Assembly: GCA_017503105.1 (NCBI GenBank)
Contig: JAFVTS010000035.1
Coordinates: 1-64,000 of the forward strand
Direction of reading: 5' to 3'
Source: Clostridia bacterium
Lineage (GTDB): Bacteria > Bacillota > Clostridia > Oscillospirales > CAG-272
Length of the DNA: 64,000 nt
Positions within the stretch are counted from its first letter, which is position 1. Each line of letters starts with the position of its first letter. The notes beneath the pieces were generated by a model. It searched no databases, was not told the DNA's origin, and worked only from the letters and a program-made list of their open reading frames with translations. The position numbers and the translations under genes are program-made. Shown here piece after piece: positions 1-7,645 of this stretch.

Positions 1-978
1 CGTCACTACGCTCACGTTGACTGCCCCGGCCACGCTGACTACGTTAAGAACATGATCACCGGTGCTGCTCAGATGGACGGCGCGATCCTCGTTGTTGCAG
101 GTACTGACGGCCCTCTTGCACAGACCAGAGAGCACGTTCTTCTTGCTCGTCAGGTTGGCGTTCCCGCACTCGTTGTTTTCATGAACAAGTGCGACATCGT
201 TGACGACGAAGAGCTCCTTGACCTCGTTGAAATGGAGATCCGTGACCTCCTTAACGAGTACGAGTTCCCCGGCGATGACATTCCGATCATTCGCGGTTCC
301 GCTCGTGAGGCTCTTAACTCTAACAACGGTCTCGACGCTCCCGAGTTCGCTTGCATCAAGGAACTTATGGCAGCTGTTGACACCTACATTCCTACTCCCG
401 ACAGAAAGGCTGACCTTCCCTTCCTTATGCCTGTCGAGGACGTATTCTCCATTTCCGGTCGTGGTACCGTTGCTACCGGTCGTGTAGAGCGTGGTACTAT
501 TAAGATGGCTGACGAAGTTGAAATCGTTGGTCTTAAGGACGAGTCCTCCAAGACTGTCGTTACCGGTATCGAGATGTTCCACAAGCTTATGGACTATGCA
601 GAAGCAGGCGATAACGTTGGTCTTCTTCTCCGTGGCGTTCAGAAGAACGAGATCGAGAGAGGCCAGTGCCTTTGCAAGCCCGGCTCCGTAACTCCCCACA
701 CCAAGTTCATTGGTCAGGTTTACGTTCTTACTGAGAAGGAAGGCGGCAGATCTAAGCCCTTCTTCTCCGGTTACAGACCTCAGTTCTACTTCAGAACTAC
801 CGACGTTACCGGTATCATCACCCTTCCTGAGGATGTTGAGATGTGCCGTCCCGGCGACAACGTTGATATGAACGTTGAGCTCATCACTCCTATCGCTTGC
901 GAGAAGGGTCTCCGTTTCGCAATCCGTGAGGGTGGCCGTACCGTTGGTTCGGGCGTCGTTGCTGAGATCCTTGCTTAA
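1..978 (+). CDS. tuf: Elongation factor Tu (5'-truncated by the window edge)
   Basis: GTPase that delivers aminoacyl-tRNA to the ribosome in the cytoplasm. Reading frame 1 is open from base 1. It begins in the G-domain at the G3 motif ([20 protein letters not shown]), continues through G4 (NKCD, codons at 184-195), and carries complete domains 2 and 3, ending in VVAEILA with a TAA stop. About 325 residues are present, so roughly 70-75 N-terminal residues lie upstream. The first in-frame ATG at 52 is internal and not the start. Codon use is strongly biased (GTT, CTT, AAG), as expected of a highly expressed gene. A strong intrinsic terminator follows, so tuf is the last gene of its transcript. 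Confidence 0.98.
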   Translation, partial: RHYAHVDCPGHADYVKNMITGAAQMDGAILVVAGTDGPLAQTREHVLLARQVGVPALVVFMNKCDIVDDEELLDLVEMEIRDLLNEYEFPGDDIPIIRGSAREALNSNNGLDAPEFACIKELMAAVDTYIPTPDRKADLPFLMPVEDVFSISGRGTVATGRVERGTIKMADEVEIVGLKDESSKTVVTGIEMFHKLMDYAEAGDNVGLLLRGVQKNEIERGQCLCKPGSVTPHTKFIGQVYVLTEKEGGRSKPFFSGYRPQFYFRTTDVTGIITLPEDVEMCRPGDNVDMNVELITPIACEKGLRFAIREGGRTVGSGVVAEILA

Positions 979-1021
979 TTTTTAAGCGAGTTATTTCGGG
1001 TCGATTGACCTAAATCACATT

Positions 1022-1060
1022 CTGCCCGACATTTCGTTTTTACGAGTGTCGGGCAGTTTT
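1022..1060 (+). terminator. Intrinsic terminator of tuf
   Basis: A perfect 9-bp stem, CTGCCCGAC (1022-1030) with GTCGGGCAG (1048-1056), is followed directly by TTTT and lies 44 bases after the tuf stop codon. Confidence 0.9.
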
Positions 1061-1158
1061 ATAAAAAAATCATATAATAATAAAGAGGCAGCTCGGAACC
1101 GCTCTTATTCGTCGGTATCTTCCGTCAGCCTTTTGTTCTTAAAAAATAATACCGTGTT

Positions 1159-1288
1159 TTTCTTTGGGGATTGGTGTAATTCCATACCGGCAGTGTAGTG
1201 CATTTTGGCTCTGAGTCTGCGAAGGGCGTATGCCCCCGACGAGGTGAGAATCCTTGACCGACGGTTAAAGTCCGGATGAAAAAAGAAA
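1159..1288 (+). ncRNA. FMN riboswitch (RFN element)
   Basis: The conserved blocks of the FMN aptamer are present in order: GGGGATTGGTGTAATTCC at 1166-1183, ACCGGCAGT at 1186-1194, GAGGTGAGAATCC at 1241-1253, GACCGACGGTTAAAGTCCGG from 1256, then GGATG. A closing P1 helix can form between TTTCTTT (1159-1165) and AAAGAAA (1282-1288). The next gene is a riboflavin transporter S component, which is a standard target of this class. FMN binding is expected to switch the downstream hairpin at 1315-1338 into its terminator form. Confidence 0.92.
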
Positions 1289-1314
1289 AGGGCAACGTGC
1301 CCGTATTTTCTGTC

Positions 1315-1347
1315 TCCGCCCGTGCAGTAACGGACGGATTTTCTTTT
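1315..1347 (+). terminator. Riboswitch-controlled terminator in the ribU leader
   Basis: The stem TCCGCCCGT (1315-1323) with ACGGACGGA (1330-1338) has one mismatch and is followed by TTTTCTTTT. It lies between the FMN aptamer and the ribU ribosome binding site GGAGGT (1359-1364). This fits the expression platform of a transcription-terminating riboswitch. The competing antiterminator was not worked out. Confidence 0.7.
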
Positions 1348-1367
1348 GCCCCAAGCTTGGAGGTAAA

Positions 1368-2033
1368 ATGCAAAAAAGCAATACTGATAAAAAATTACGA
1401 ACAGTCGTCGGAATAGCGCTGTTCGCGGCTCTTGCATTCGGTGTGTCGCTCGTGTTCAGATTTCCCGTAATGTTTCTCACGTTCGACGCGAAGGATGCGA
1501 TAATAACGATAGCGGCATTCGTCTGGGGGCCTCTTTCCGCCATTCCGATGGCAATAATAGCAGCCCTTCTTGAATTGGTTACTATAAGCGACACGGGTCT
1601 TTACGGCTTTATTATGAATATCGCCTCGACCCTTGCTTTTTCATTGACTGCAGCTACTATCTATAAATTCAAAAGAACGAGGAACGGCTCCATTATAGCT
1701 ATCTATTCTGCCGTGGTCGCGGTTTCCGCGGTTATGATGCTTATGAATATACTTATTACGCCGTATTTTATGGGTCAGCCTACAAAGCTCGTTATCGAGA
1801 TGATACCCACGGTGCTTTTGCCTTTTAATTTTGCGAAGGCGATGCTCAACAGCGCGGTCGTAGTTCTTCTTTACAAGCCGTGCGTAACGGCACTGCGCCT
1901 TTTGGGATTTGCCAAAGGTTCAGCAAGCGGTTCTGACTTAAAGCTCAATAAAAATTCCGTAGTAATGCTTATAATCGGCGCACTCACTCTCGTTTTTGCA
2001 GTGACGATATTCATCGTCCTGAAATTCAAATAA
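1368..2033 (+). CDS. ribU: Riboflavin ECF transporter S component (RibU)
   Basis: Membrane substrate-binding subunit of an energy-coupling factor importer for riboflavin. The 221-residue protein is almost entirely hydrophobic with about six membrane segments. It has the ECF S-component opening (LRTVVGIALFAALAFG) and an FPVMFLTFDAKDAIITIAAF region typical of RibU. No EcfA/A'/T genes are nearby, as expected for group II systems that share one energising module encoded elsewhere. GGAGGT lies 3 bases upstream of the ATG. The FMN riboswitch directly in front gives independent support for the substrate and predicts repression when FMN is plentiful. The gene ends before a convergent terminator. Confidence 0.93.
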   Translation: MQKSNTDKKLRTVVGIALFAALAFGVSLVFRFPVMFLTFDAKDAIITIAAFVWGPLSAIPMAIIAALLELVTISDTGLYGFIMNIASTLAFSLTAATIYKFKRTRNGSIIAIYSAVVAVSAVMMLMNILITPYFMGQPTKLVIEMIPTVLLPFNFAKAMLNSAVVVLLYKPCVTALRLLGFAKGSASGSDLKLNKNSVVMLIIGALTLVFAVTIFIVLKFK

Positions 2034-2055
2034 GCCGTCAGCGAGCATAAAATTT

Positions 2056-2096
2056 AACACGCCCCCGTACTTGTCTTAGGTGTACGTGGGCGTGTT
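2056..2096. terminator. Bidirectional terminator between ribU and the MFS gene
   Basis: A 15-bp inverted repeat with one mismatch (2056-2070 with 2082-2096, AACACGCCCCC arm) has T-rich sequence following on both strands. It sits between two convergent genes. Confidence 0.8.
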
Positions 2097-2114
2097 TTGC
2101 AATTTTAAGTATTT

Positions 2115-3410
2115 TTAGTCTGCGTTGCGCTTGAGCTTTGATACGACCGTGAGCATATACACAAGAGCAAGAGCACACATTAGTGCTGATATCATAGATG
2201 TTACCTGTTGCGCGTAAATGTTTATGCCGAAGAGAGTGTTGCCGTTTTCTTGTATGTAATCCACGAGCGGGGTCAGAGCGAGGGTCGTGAAGAAGCCTGT
2301 AAATCCGCAGATAAGACCCTTTATCGCAATAGCACCGACACGCAAAGAGCGCGAGGTGTAGTCGAGCACGAGATTGAGGTCACTTGAATTCATTCCTGCC
2401 ATTCCTATAGAATGCATAACCGAATAGAGTATGTAAAGATACTTTGAATCGGGTGTTGTGAATATCATTGCCGTGAAGGCGACGAGCATAAGTGAATAGC
2501 AGATATATAACATTTTTGAGAATCCGTGCCTATCGGCAAATGCGCCAATCGGGATCGAAAACGTCGCTCTTGTGATCGAGCCTGCCATATTTATGACCGA
2601 GATCAAGGTCATAGAAAACGCAAGCTCTCCGATAAGGTAAGTGCTGTAAAACGGCGTGGACGCGTAGGTTGCTATCGACCAGAAGACGAGAACGGGAAGT
2701 ATAGTCCAGAAATTTTTGTTTTTGAAAATTCCAACGAACTGAGCTTTAACCGAACTGTTGTTTATCTCCTCGGTCGTCTTGGGCTTCTCTTTTGCGAAAA
2801 TAAGAGTCAGAGTGTGCAGGACTGTAAGACCGAGAAGGGTAATGCCGCAGACGATAAACGCGCCGTTTATGTTGCCCCTTGCTTCGAAGACGTCTACGAC
2901 TCTGCCCATTACAAGCGTGAATATAATTCCCGAGAGCAAAGAAACCATTTCTTTTATAGCGGTGAATTTACCTCGTTTATGCTCGTCTACAAGTCCCATC
3001 AACCAGCCGATTTTCGGTGAGAAAGCGATGTTGCTGATTGCCGTGCCGCTTATAAGAAGCACGCAGATCAGAAGCGTTTTAGTGTTTGATGAAACGTCGA
3101 TGAGCGGCACGACGTACATAAACGTGAAGAGCAGCTGATTCAGAAGATGAACGGGCGTCACCCATCTTTTCGTAGAGTGTCTGCCCGAGATAAACAGAGC
3201 AAGTATCTGGAATCCGACGCCGAGCGAGACCGACGAGGCGAGCAGGGCGGTCGTGCTGTCCTTCATACCGATGGTTTTTGTGATCTTAGCAAGGTACGTG
3301 CCGTGGCTGAGCATAGAGATGAAATACTCGAGAGCCGCCTCAATTATGTACATAAGTCGGCTGAAACGGTAAATATCTTTCGTTTTTTCTTTTGCTTGAA
3401 GTGTTTGCAT
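2115..3410 (-). CDS. Major facilitator superfamily transporter
   Basis: A 431-residue integral membrane protein with about 12 hydrophobic segments in two halves, split by a charged central loop around residues 210-225 (KEKPKTTEEINNSS). The second half holds a loop of the form GAFADRHGFSKM, which matches the conserved MFS G-x-x-x-D-R/K loop. Substrate cannot be read from the sequence. The gene is monocistronic, convergent with ribU and divergent from the fur-like gene. Its start follows an AGGT-containing site (plus-strand ACCT at 3417-3420). No association with a pathway is visible. Confidence 0.85.
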   Translation of the reverse strand: MQTLQAKEKTKDIYRFSRLMYIIEAALEYFISMLSHGTYLAKITKTIGMKDSTTALLASSVSLGVGFQILALFISGRHSTKRWVTPVHLLNQLLFTFMYVVPLIDVSSNTKTLLICVLLISGTAISNIAFSPKIGWLMGLVDEHKRGKFTAIKEMVSLLSGIIFTLVMGRVVDVFEARGNINGAFIVCGITLLGLTVLHTLTLIFAKEKPKTTEEINNSSVKAQFVGIFKNKNFWTILPVLVFWSIATYASTPFYSTYLIGELAFSMTLISVINMAGSITRATFSIPIGAFADRHGFSKMLYICYSLMLVAFTAMIFTTPDSKYLYILYSVMHSIGMAGMNSSDLNLVLDYTSRSLRVGAIAIKGLICGFTGFFTTLALTPLVDYIQENGNTLFGINIYAQQVTSMISALMCALALVYMLTVVSKLKRNAD

Positions 3411-3548
3411 TACTTTACCTCTTTTCTATTACTTAAATATTATATCACTTTTTAAATTGAATTTCAAGATTGATTTTCAACATTTCGTATTTTGATACGA
3501 TAATAGTCGATTTTGACTGTAAAATTCTTATGTTTTTTAATAAAAGTA

Positions 3549-3577
3549 TTGACAACGGAGAACGAATAGTGTATTAT
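3549..3577 (+). promoter_or_regulatory. Promoter of the Fur/metal-exporter operon
   Basis: TTGACA at 3549-3554 and TATTAT at 3572-3577 are separated by 17 bases, close to the sigma-70/SigA consensus. A Fur-box-like palindrome lies just downstream over the likely transcription start. Confidence 0.75.
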
Positions 3578-3587
3578 ATAATAGATT

Positions 3588-3602
3588 TGAGAATTATTCT
3601 CA
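3588..3602. promoter_or_regulatory. Fur-box-like operator (7-1-7 palindrome)
   Basis: The sequence TGAGAATTATTCTCA is a perfect 7-1-7 inverted repeat. It differs from the Bacillus Fur box (TGATAATNATTATCA) by one base per arm and matches the general geometry of Fur, PerR and Zur boxes. It begins 10 bases after the -10 hexamer, so a bound dimer would block initiation. The gene that follows is itself a Fur-family repressor, which suggests autoregulation. Confidence 0.78.
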
Positions 3603-3632
3603 TTTTCGGTATAAATGCAGAAGGGATAATTT

Positions 3633-4028
3633 ATGACTTACAATACATCCGCTCGCCGTGAGCTGCTCGCGTTTTTAGAGGGGCATTCCGACCGAGCCTT
3701 CACCCAAGAGGAGATTTGCGACGAGATACTCGTCGACGGTCACGGCAAGAGCACGGTTTACCGTCTTGTTTCAAAGCTCGTTGACGCGGGGTGCGTCCGC
3801 CGAATTTCCGATGAAAAAACAAGAAGAGTCACCTATCAGTTTATAGGAGACAAGACCTGCTCCGAGCATTTGCATCTTAAATGTAAGGGGTGCGGCAGAC
3901 TTATTCATCTTGACGCTGAAATTTCACACGCCCTCGGGGATGCGCTCAAAAAGAGCCGTGGCTTCGTGCTTGACGAGAGCACGTTGCTCTTTGGAAGGTG
4001 CAAGGATTGTGAGGAGGAGAAAGTATGA
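3633..4028 (+). CDS. Fur-family metal-responsive repressor
   Basis: A 131-residue protein of typical Fur length. The N-terminal winged helix (about 1-80) includes a recognition region KSTVYRLVSKLVDAG. The C-terminal dimerisation/metal domain has EHLHLKCKGCGRLIHLD and a second Cys pair, CKDC, close to the end. The two CxxC pairs are the structural zinc site of Fur/Zur/PerR proteins. Which metal or signal it senses is not determined; the operator looks more like a Fur box than a Zur or PerR box. Its stop codon overlaps the start of the next gene (ATGA at 4025-4028), so the repressor and the putative exporter are translationally coupled. It probably represses its own operon through the palindrome at 3588-3602. 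Confidence 0.9.
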   Translation: MTYNTSARRELLAFLEGHSDRAFTQEEICDEILVDGHGKSTVYRLVSKLVDAGCVRRISDEKTRRVTYQFIGDKTCSEHLHLKCKGCGRLIHLDAEISHALGDALKKSRGFVLDESTLLFGRCKDCEEEKV

Positions 4029-4945
4029 CGCTTTTGCACGCACACGCACACGTACACGCCGAGATCACCTTCGGCATCTTTGCCGAAGAAGTTCTCCTTC
4101 ATTCTCTTATTGACGTTTTAAAGCTTTTGCCGATACTGTTCCTTACCTATCTTTTGATGGAATTTATCGAGCACAGAGCATCGGACAAGACTGTTCGGTT
4201 CATTGAGCGCTCGGGGACGCTTGCGCCCGTGGTAGGTGCGGCGGCGGGACTTTTGCCGCAGTGCGGATTTTCCGTTTCGGCAGCAAATCTCTACACGGGT
4301 AGGGTCATAAGCGTAGGAACTCTTATCGCGGTCTTTCTTGCCACCTCTGATGAGATGATTCCGATTATGATATCGGGCAACATTCGCGTGACAACTATAA
4401 TTTACATTTTGCTCTATAAATTTGCCGTGGCTGCCGTCGTTGGAATTCTGGCGGACTTCGTGCTTCGCCTCTTCGGAAAGCGTCGCGAGCCAATAAATAT
4501 CGACGAGATCTGCGACGAGGATAACTGTCACTGTGAGAGGGGGATCTTCTATTCCGCCCTCCACCATACTCTGACGATAACCGCTTTTGTTGCGATAGTC
4601 ACGCTCGTTCTTAACTCGGCAGTATTCTTTATCGGAGAGGAAAGAATAGGTGAGCTCGTCGGAAATATTCCCGTTTTAAGTCATTTCGTTGCAGCACTCG
4701 TCGGTCTTATACCGAACTGCGCCGCGTCCGTAGTGCTCTCAACCTTCTGTGCAAAAGGAATAATAACGAGCGGTGCTATGCTCGCGGGACTCTTCTCGGG
4801 GGCGGGTGTCGGAGTGCTCGTGCTCTTCCGCGTGAACAAAAATCTTAAGACGAATTTGATGATACTCGGAGCGCTCGTTTGTGTCGGTGTTGCCTTCGGA
4901 CTGCTTGCCGACGCGCTCCCGTTTCTTGAAATTGTGAGAAAATAA
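4025..4945 (+). CDS. Putative heavy-metal/manganese exporter, ArsP_2 type (10 TM)
   Basis: A 306-residue polytopic membrane protein. It starts with a His-rich tail (HAHAHVHAE), suggesting metal binding, and has two internally similar halves: GLLPQCGFSVSAANLYTGR at about residues 76-95 and GLIPNCAASVVLSTFCAKG at about 227-246. Duplicated GLxPxC-containing membrane segments are characteristic of the ArsP_2 family, annotated as arsenic efflux or putative manganese transporters. A Cys/His-containing loop (CDEDNCHCE) lies between the halves. The start overlaps the stop of the Fur-family gene by 4 bases. Co-transcription with a metalloregulator under a Fur-like box supports metal transport. The actual metal is unknown; manganese, iron or arsenite are all possible. 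Confidence 0.78.
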   Translation: MTLLHAHAHVHAEITFGIFAEEVLLHSLIDVLKLLPILFLTYLLMEFIEHRASDKTVRFIERSGTLAPVVGAAAGLLPQCGFSVSAANLYTGRVISVGTLIAVFLATSDEMIPIMISGNIRVTTIIYILLYKFAVAAVVGILADFVLRLFGKRREPINIDEICDEDNCHCERGIFYSALHHTLTITAFVAIVTLVLNSAVFFIGEERIGELVGNIPVLSHFVAALVGLIPNCAASVVLSTFCAKGIITSGAMLAGLFSGAGVGVLVLFRVNKNLKTNLMILGALVCVGVAFGLLADALPFLEIVRK

Positions 4946-4974
4946 AATATTTTTAACTTTTTTTGAAATAAGGG

Positions 4975-5003
4975 TAGAAATATTTTTAAAACTGTGATAT
5001 AAT
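4975..5003 (+). promoter_or_regulatory. Candidate promoter of the Gfo/Idh/MocA gene
   Basis: TAGAAA (4975-4980) and TATAAT (4998-5003) are spaced by 17 bases. The -10 is perfect and the -35 is weak. Confidence 0.5.
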
Positions 5004-5055
5004 GTACAAGAACTAATGACAAGAGCCCCGCGCGGGGGAAAGGAATGAAATCAGT

Positions 5056-6102
5056 ATGAAAAAGAATCTTGCTATTATCGGTTACGGCGGACAGGGTGCG
5101 TGGCACGCAACTTGGGCAGGTAAGAGTGACGTTGTCGCCCTTGCGGGAATTTACGATATCGCCGAGAAGCGTGTAAAAGCCGCAAAGGAAAACGGCATTC
5201 ACACCTACGCGAGCCGTGAGGAGCTCCTCGCCGATAAAAACGTTGATATAGTTCTTTGCGCAACTCCCAACGACGTACATAAGGAGATCGTTATCGCCGC
5301 TCTCAACGCGAAAAAGCACGTGATCTGTGAGAAGCCCGTTGCGCTTTCCGTAGAGGATTTTGACGATATGGTTGCCGCCGCAAAGAAGAACGGCGTCTTC
5401 TTCACCGTTCATCAGAACAGACGCTGGGACGTTGACTACCTTGCAATAAAGAGCCTCATCGAATCGGGTGAGATCGGTGAAACGATCAATATCGAGTCCC
5501 GCGTTCACGGTTCTCGCGGCATCCCCTCCGACTGGAGATGCCACAAGCCCTACGGCGGCGGAATGATACTTGACTGGGGCGTGCACCTCATCGACCAGAT
5601 GCTCAAGCTCATTCCCGAAAAAATCACGAAGGTCTATTGCGAAACTACCAATATTACCACCGACGAGGTTGACGACGGCTTCAATCTTCACCTTACGTTT
5701 GAGTCAGGCAAGCGCGCGACCGTCGAGGTCGGAACCTACAACTTCATCTCGATGCCGAGATTCTATATGCAGGCAAAATCGGGCTCCGCTCTCATCGAGG
5801 ATTGGCAGAAGAAGTGCCGGGTCGCAAAGCTCAAGGCTTGGAACGAGAAGGAGGTCCTTCCCGTACAGACCGCCGCAGGAATCACTAAGACTATGGCACC
5901 TCGCGATGAGATCACTATCGACTCTTACGAGATAGAAAGACCCACCTCCGACGTTCACGATTTCTACCGCAATTATACGGCAGCTATCGACGGCAAGTGT
6001 GAGCAGCTCATCAAGAACTGCGAGGTAAGACGCGTGCTCCTCGTTATGGAGGCGGCATTCAAGTCTGCCGAAACGGGTAACGCCGTAATTATGGATATAT
6101 AA
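5056..6102 (+). CDS. Gfo/Idh/MocA-family NAD(P)-dependent oxidoreductase
   Basis: A 348-residue cytoplasmic dehydrogenase. The N-terminal Rossmann fold opens with a glycine-rich IIGYGGQGAWHA loop. It carries the family hallmark CEKPVALS (Glu-Lys-Pro) at about residues 94-101 and ends the catalytic domain with GGGMILDWGVHLIDQM (about 165-180), whose Asp and His match the family's conserved active-site positions. Substrates in this family are usually sugars, inositols or sugar acids; nothing here narrows that down. An upstream ATG at 5044 is out of frame and stops at once, so 5056 is the start. It is a single-gene unit closed by a strong terminator. Confidence 0.9.
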   Translation: MKKNLAIIGYGGQGAWHATWAGKSDVVALAGIYDIAEKRVKAAKENGIHTYASREELLADKNVDIVLCATPNDVHKEIVIAALNAKKHVICEKPVALSVEDFDDMVAAAKKNGVFFTVHQNRRWDVDYLAIKSLIESGEIGETINIESRVHGSRGIPSDWRCHKPYGGGMILDWGVHLIDQMLKLIPEKITKVYCETTNITTDEVDDGFNLHLTFESGKRATVEVGTYNFISMPRFYMQAKSGSALIEDWQKKCRVAKLKAWNEKEVLPVQTAAGITKTMAPRDEITIDSYEIERPTSDVHDFYRNYTAAIDGKCEQLIKNCEVRRVLLVMEAAFKSAETGNAVIMDI

Positions 6103-6187
6103 TAAATTGAAAAGAACGGCAAAAAGGCAGATTCTCATAAGGATATTAAGTAAATCCAAGTGAAAATGCCGATTGAGAGTGGCTGAA

Positions 6188-6233
6188 CAATAAAAATGCA
6201 ACATGGACGAAAGTCAATGTTGCATTTTTATTG
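6188..6233. terminator. Bidirectional terminator
   Basis: A perfect 17-bp inverted repeat (6188-6204 with 6217-6233) has T-rich distal arms in both directions. It lies between the convergent oxidoreductase and LysR genes. Confidence 0.9.
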
Positions 6234-6238
6234 TAAAT

Positions 6239-7126
6239 TCAATTTGAAAATTCGTGAGCCTTGATATATTCAATGAAGGTTTTCATACTTTTGGAGAGCC
6301 ATTTGTTTTTATGATAAATGAGCTGCTTCCAGATATCGATATTCATATCAATAACGTCAAGATGACACAGCTTTCCCGATGCGATCAACTCATCGGTAAC
6401 GAAATCAGGCAAGAAAGAGATCATATTGTTTTCTATAAGAACTGAAGTAATGATGTCAGTTCGACCGATCTCGAGGACTGGCGTGATCTCCAAGGACTTT
6501 TTAGCAAGCTCTCTGTCAAAAACACGGCGGTAGCCTTGACCGTACTCGGTCAGCACAAAAGGCTCTTCGATAATATCTTTGATCGACAGCCCTTTGCTCT
6601 TGGCAAATTTGGATTCTGATGATGCTACAAAATGCATTGGTATTTTCTGCTCTTTTGCGACTACGTAATCCTTATTATACAGATGGTGGTCGAGTGTAAT
6701 AATGACGTCTGCCTCGTTACGGTCCAGCATATGGAGCAGATTACCTGAATCTCCCGTGGAAAACCTAATATAGATAGACGGATATTTCCTATGAAAATCC
6801 GCATAGTGAGCCGAGATCATTTCCTCGCAGACGGAATCGGGGGTCACGATATGCAAATGACCTCTCAGATCTTCTTTTGCGAGTGTCTCTTTAAAATCCT
6901 CGGTCAGCGCACGCACCTGATGTGCATAGGAAACCAGCTCGTGTCCTTGCTCGGTGAGGGTAATCGTATGATTGATGCGCTCGAACAAGAGACATCCAAG
7001 CTCATCCTCCAGCTGCTTTATTTGAAAGGAGATCGTCGACTGCGAATATCCGAGCTGCTCCGCCGCCTTTGTAAAGCTGCCAAGCTCTGCAACGTGTATA
7101 AAGGTTATTAAATTTCTGAGTTCCAC
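6239..7126 (-). CDS. LysR-type transcriptional regulator, likely of the ilv operon
   Basis: A 295-residue LTTR. The N-terminal winged helix-turn-helix spans about residues 1-60 (FTKAAEQLGYSQSTISFQIK) and is followed by a periplasmic-binding-protein-like effector domain. The frame is open to an ATG at 7168. However, GGAGG sits 6 bases before a GTG at 7126, which yields the usual LysR start VELRNLITF, so GTG 7126 is chosen. The gene is divergent from the T-box ilv operon, and the shared region holds repeats typical of LTTR sites (7155-7199). By position it probably controls ilv expression; the co-inducer is unknown. Confidence 0.88.
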   Translation of the reverse strand: MELRNLITFIHVAELGSFTKAAEQLGYSQSTISFQIKQLEDELGCLLFERINHTITLTEQGHELVSYAHQVRALTEDFKETLAKEDLRGHLHIVTPDSVCEEMISAHYADFHRKYPSIYIRFSTGDSGNLLHMLDRNEADVIITLDHHLYNKDYVVAKEQKIPMHFVASSESKFAKSKGLSIKDIIEEPFVLTEYGQGYRRVFDRELAKKSLEITPVLEIGRTDIITSVLIENNMISFLPDFVTDELIASGKLCHLDVIDMNIDIWKQLIYHKNKWLSKSMKTFIEYIKAHEFSN

Positions 7127-7154
7127 AATATACCTCCGAGCATCGAAAAAATAG

Positions 7155-7207
7155 ATAGTTATCATCAAAACTATTCGCTTGACTAATGATGAGAACTATT
7201 ATATACT
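7155..7207 (+). promoter_or_regulatory. ilv promoter with LysR-type operator repeats
   Basis: TTGACT (7179-7184) and TATACT (7202-7207) with a 17-base spacer form the ilv operon promoter. Directly upstream, ATAGTT (7155-7160) and AACTAT (7169-7174) form an inverted repeat with T-N11-A character. In addition ATCATCAAAACTAT (7161-7174) recurs as ATGATGAGAACTAT (7186-7199), 25 bases further on with three changes, overlapping the promoter. Two half-related sites on one face of the DNA are typical of LysR activation and autorepression. Binding itself is inferred. Confidence 0.68.
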
Positions 7208-7295
7208 ATTAACGTGAAAAATGCAAGCCCTTTGATAAAAATTCCCGAAAATACTTTTATCAAATAAGAGGTAAGCAATCAAAATTAAATAACTC

Positions 7296-7590
7296 ACAAA
7301 AGCTATGATGAAGACGGAAGCTACGAGCGATTTTCACAGAGAGTCGGGGATGGTGCGATCCCGATAAATGACAGTAGATTTCTTATCCCTTCTGAGCCGG
7401 AAGTCCCAAAGGTTCACACCCAGTAGGCGTTTCCCGTGTATGCTACGTTAGTGCATAGAAGTTGTCTGACTTCGAAGAGGTGGCGGAGTGTTTATATCCG
7501 CAATTTGAGTGGTACCGCGAGTGTTTATATTTTTATAGAAGCACCCGTCTCAAAGCAAAATTTTAGGCTTTGAGGCGGGTGCTGTTTTTT
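7296..7590 (+). ncRNA. T-box leader, probably isoleucine-specific
   Basis: Stem I elements include AGAGAG (7338-7343) and GGTGCGA (7352-7358). The invariant T-box core GAGTGGTACCGCGA, which pairs with the tRNA acceptor end, is at 7507-7520. A 17-bp terminator hairpin (7540-7556 with 7567-7583, one G-U pair) followed by GTTTTTTG closes the leader. The likely specifier codon is ATC (Ile) at 7385-7387, just before CCTTCTGAGC. This assignment rests on position alone but agrees with ilvA being the first gene. Uncharged tRNA-Ile should stabilise the antiterminator and allow read-through. Confidence 0.9.
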
Positions 7591-7645
7591 GTCCCAAGGC
7601 CGCCATATCACAAAACAGCAAAACTTATGAAAGGCGGAGTCCAAA

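Noticed and set aside
3470-3661. Open frame of 63 codons upstream of the Fur-family gene
   Set aside because: It covers the promoter and operator, runs into the fur start and has no ribosome binding site.
7127-7168. Upstream 14-codon extension of the LysR gene to ATG 7168
   Set aside because: The added residues are not LysR-like and overlap the operator region; a GTG at 7126 with GGAGG gives the standard N terminus.
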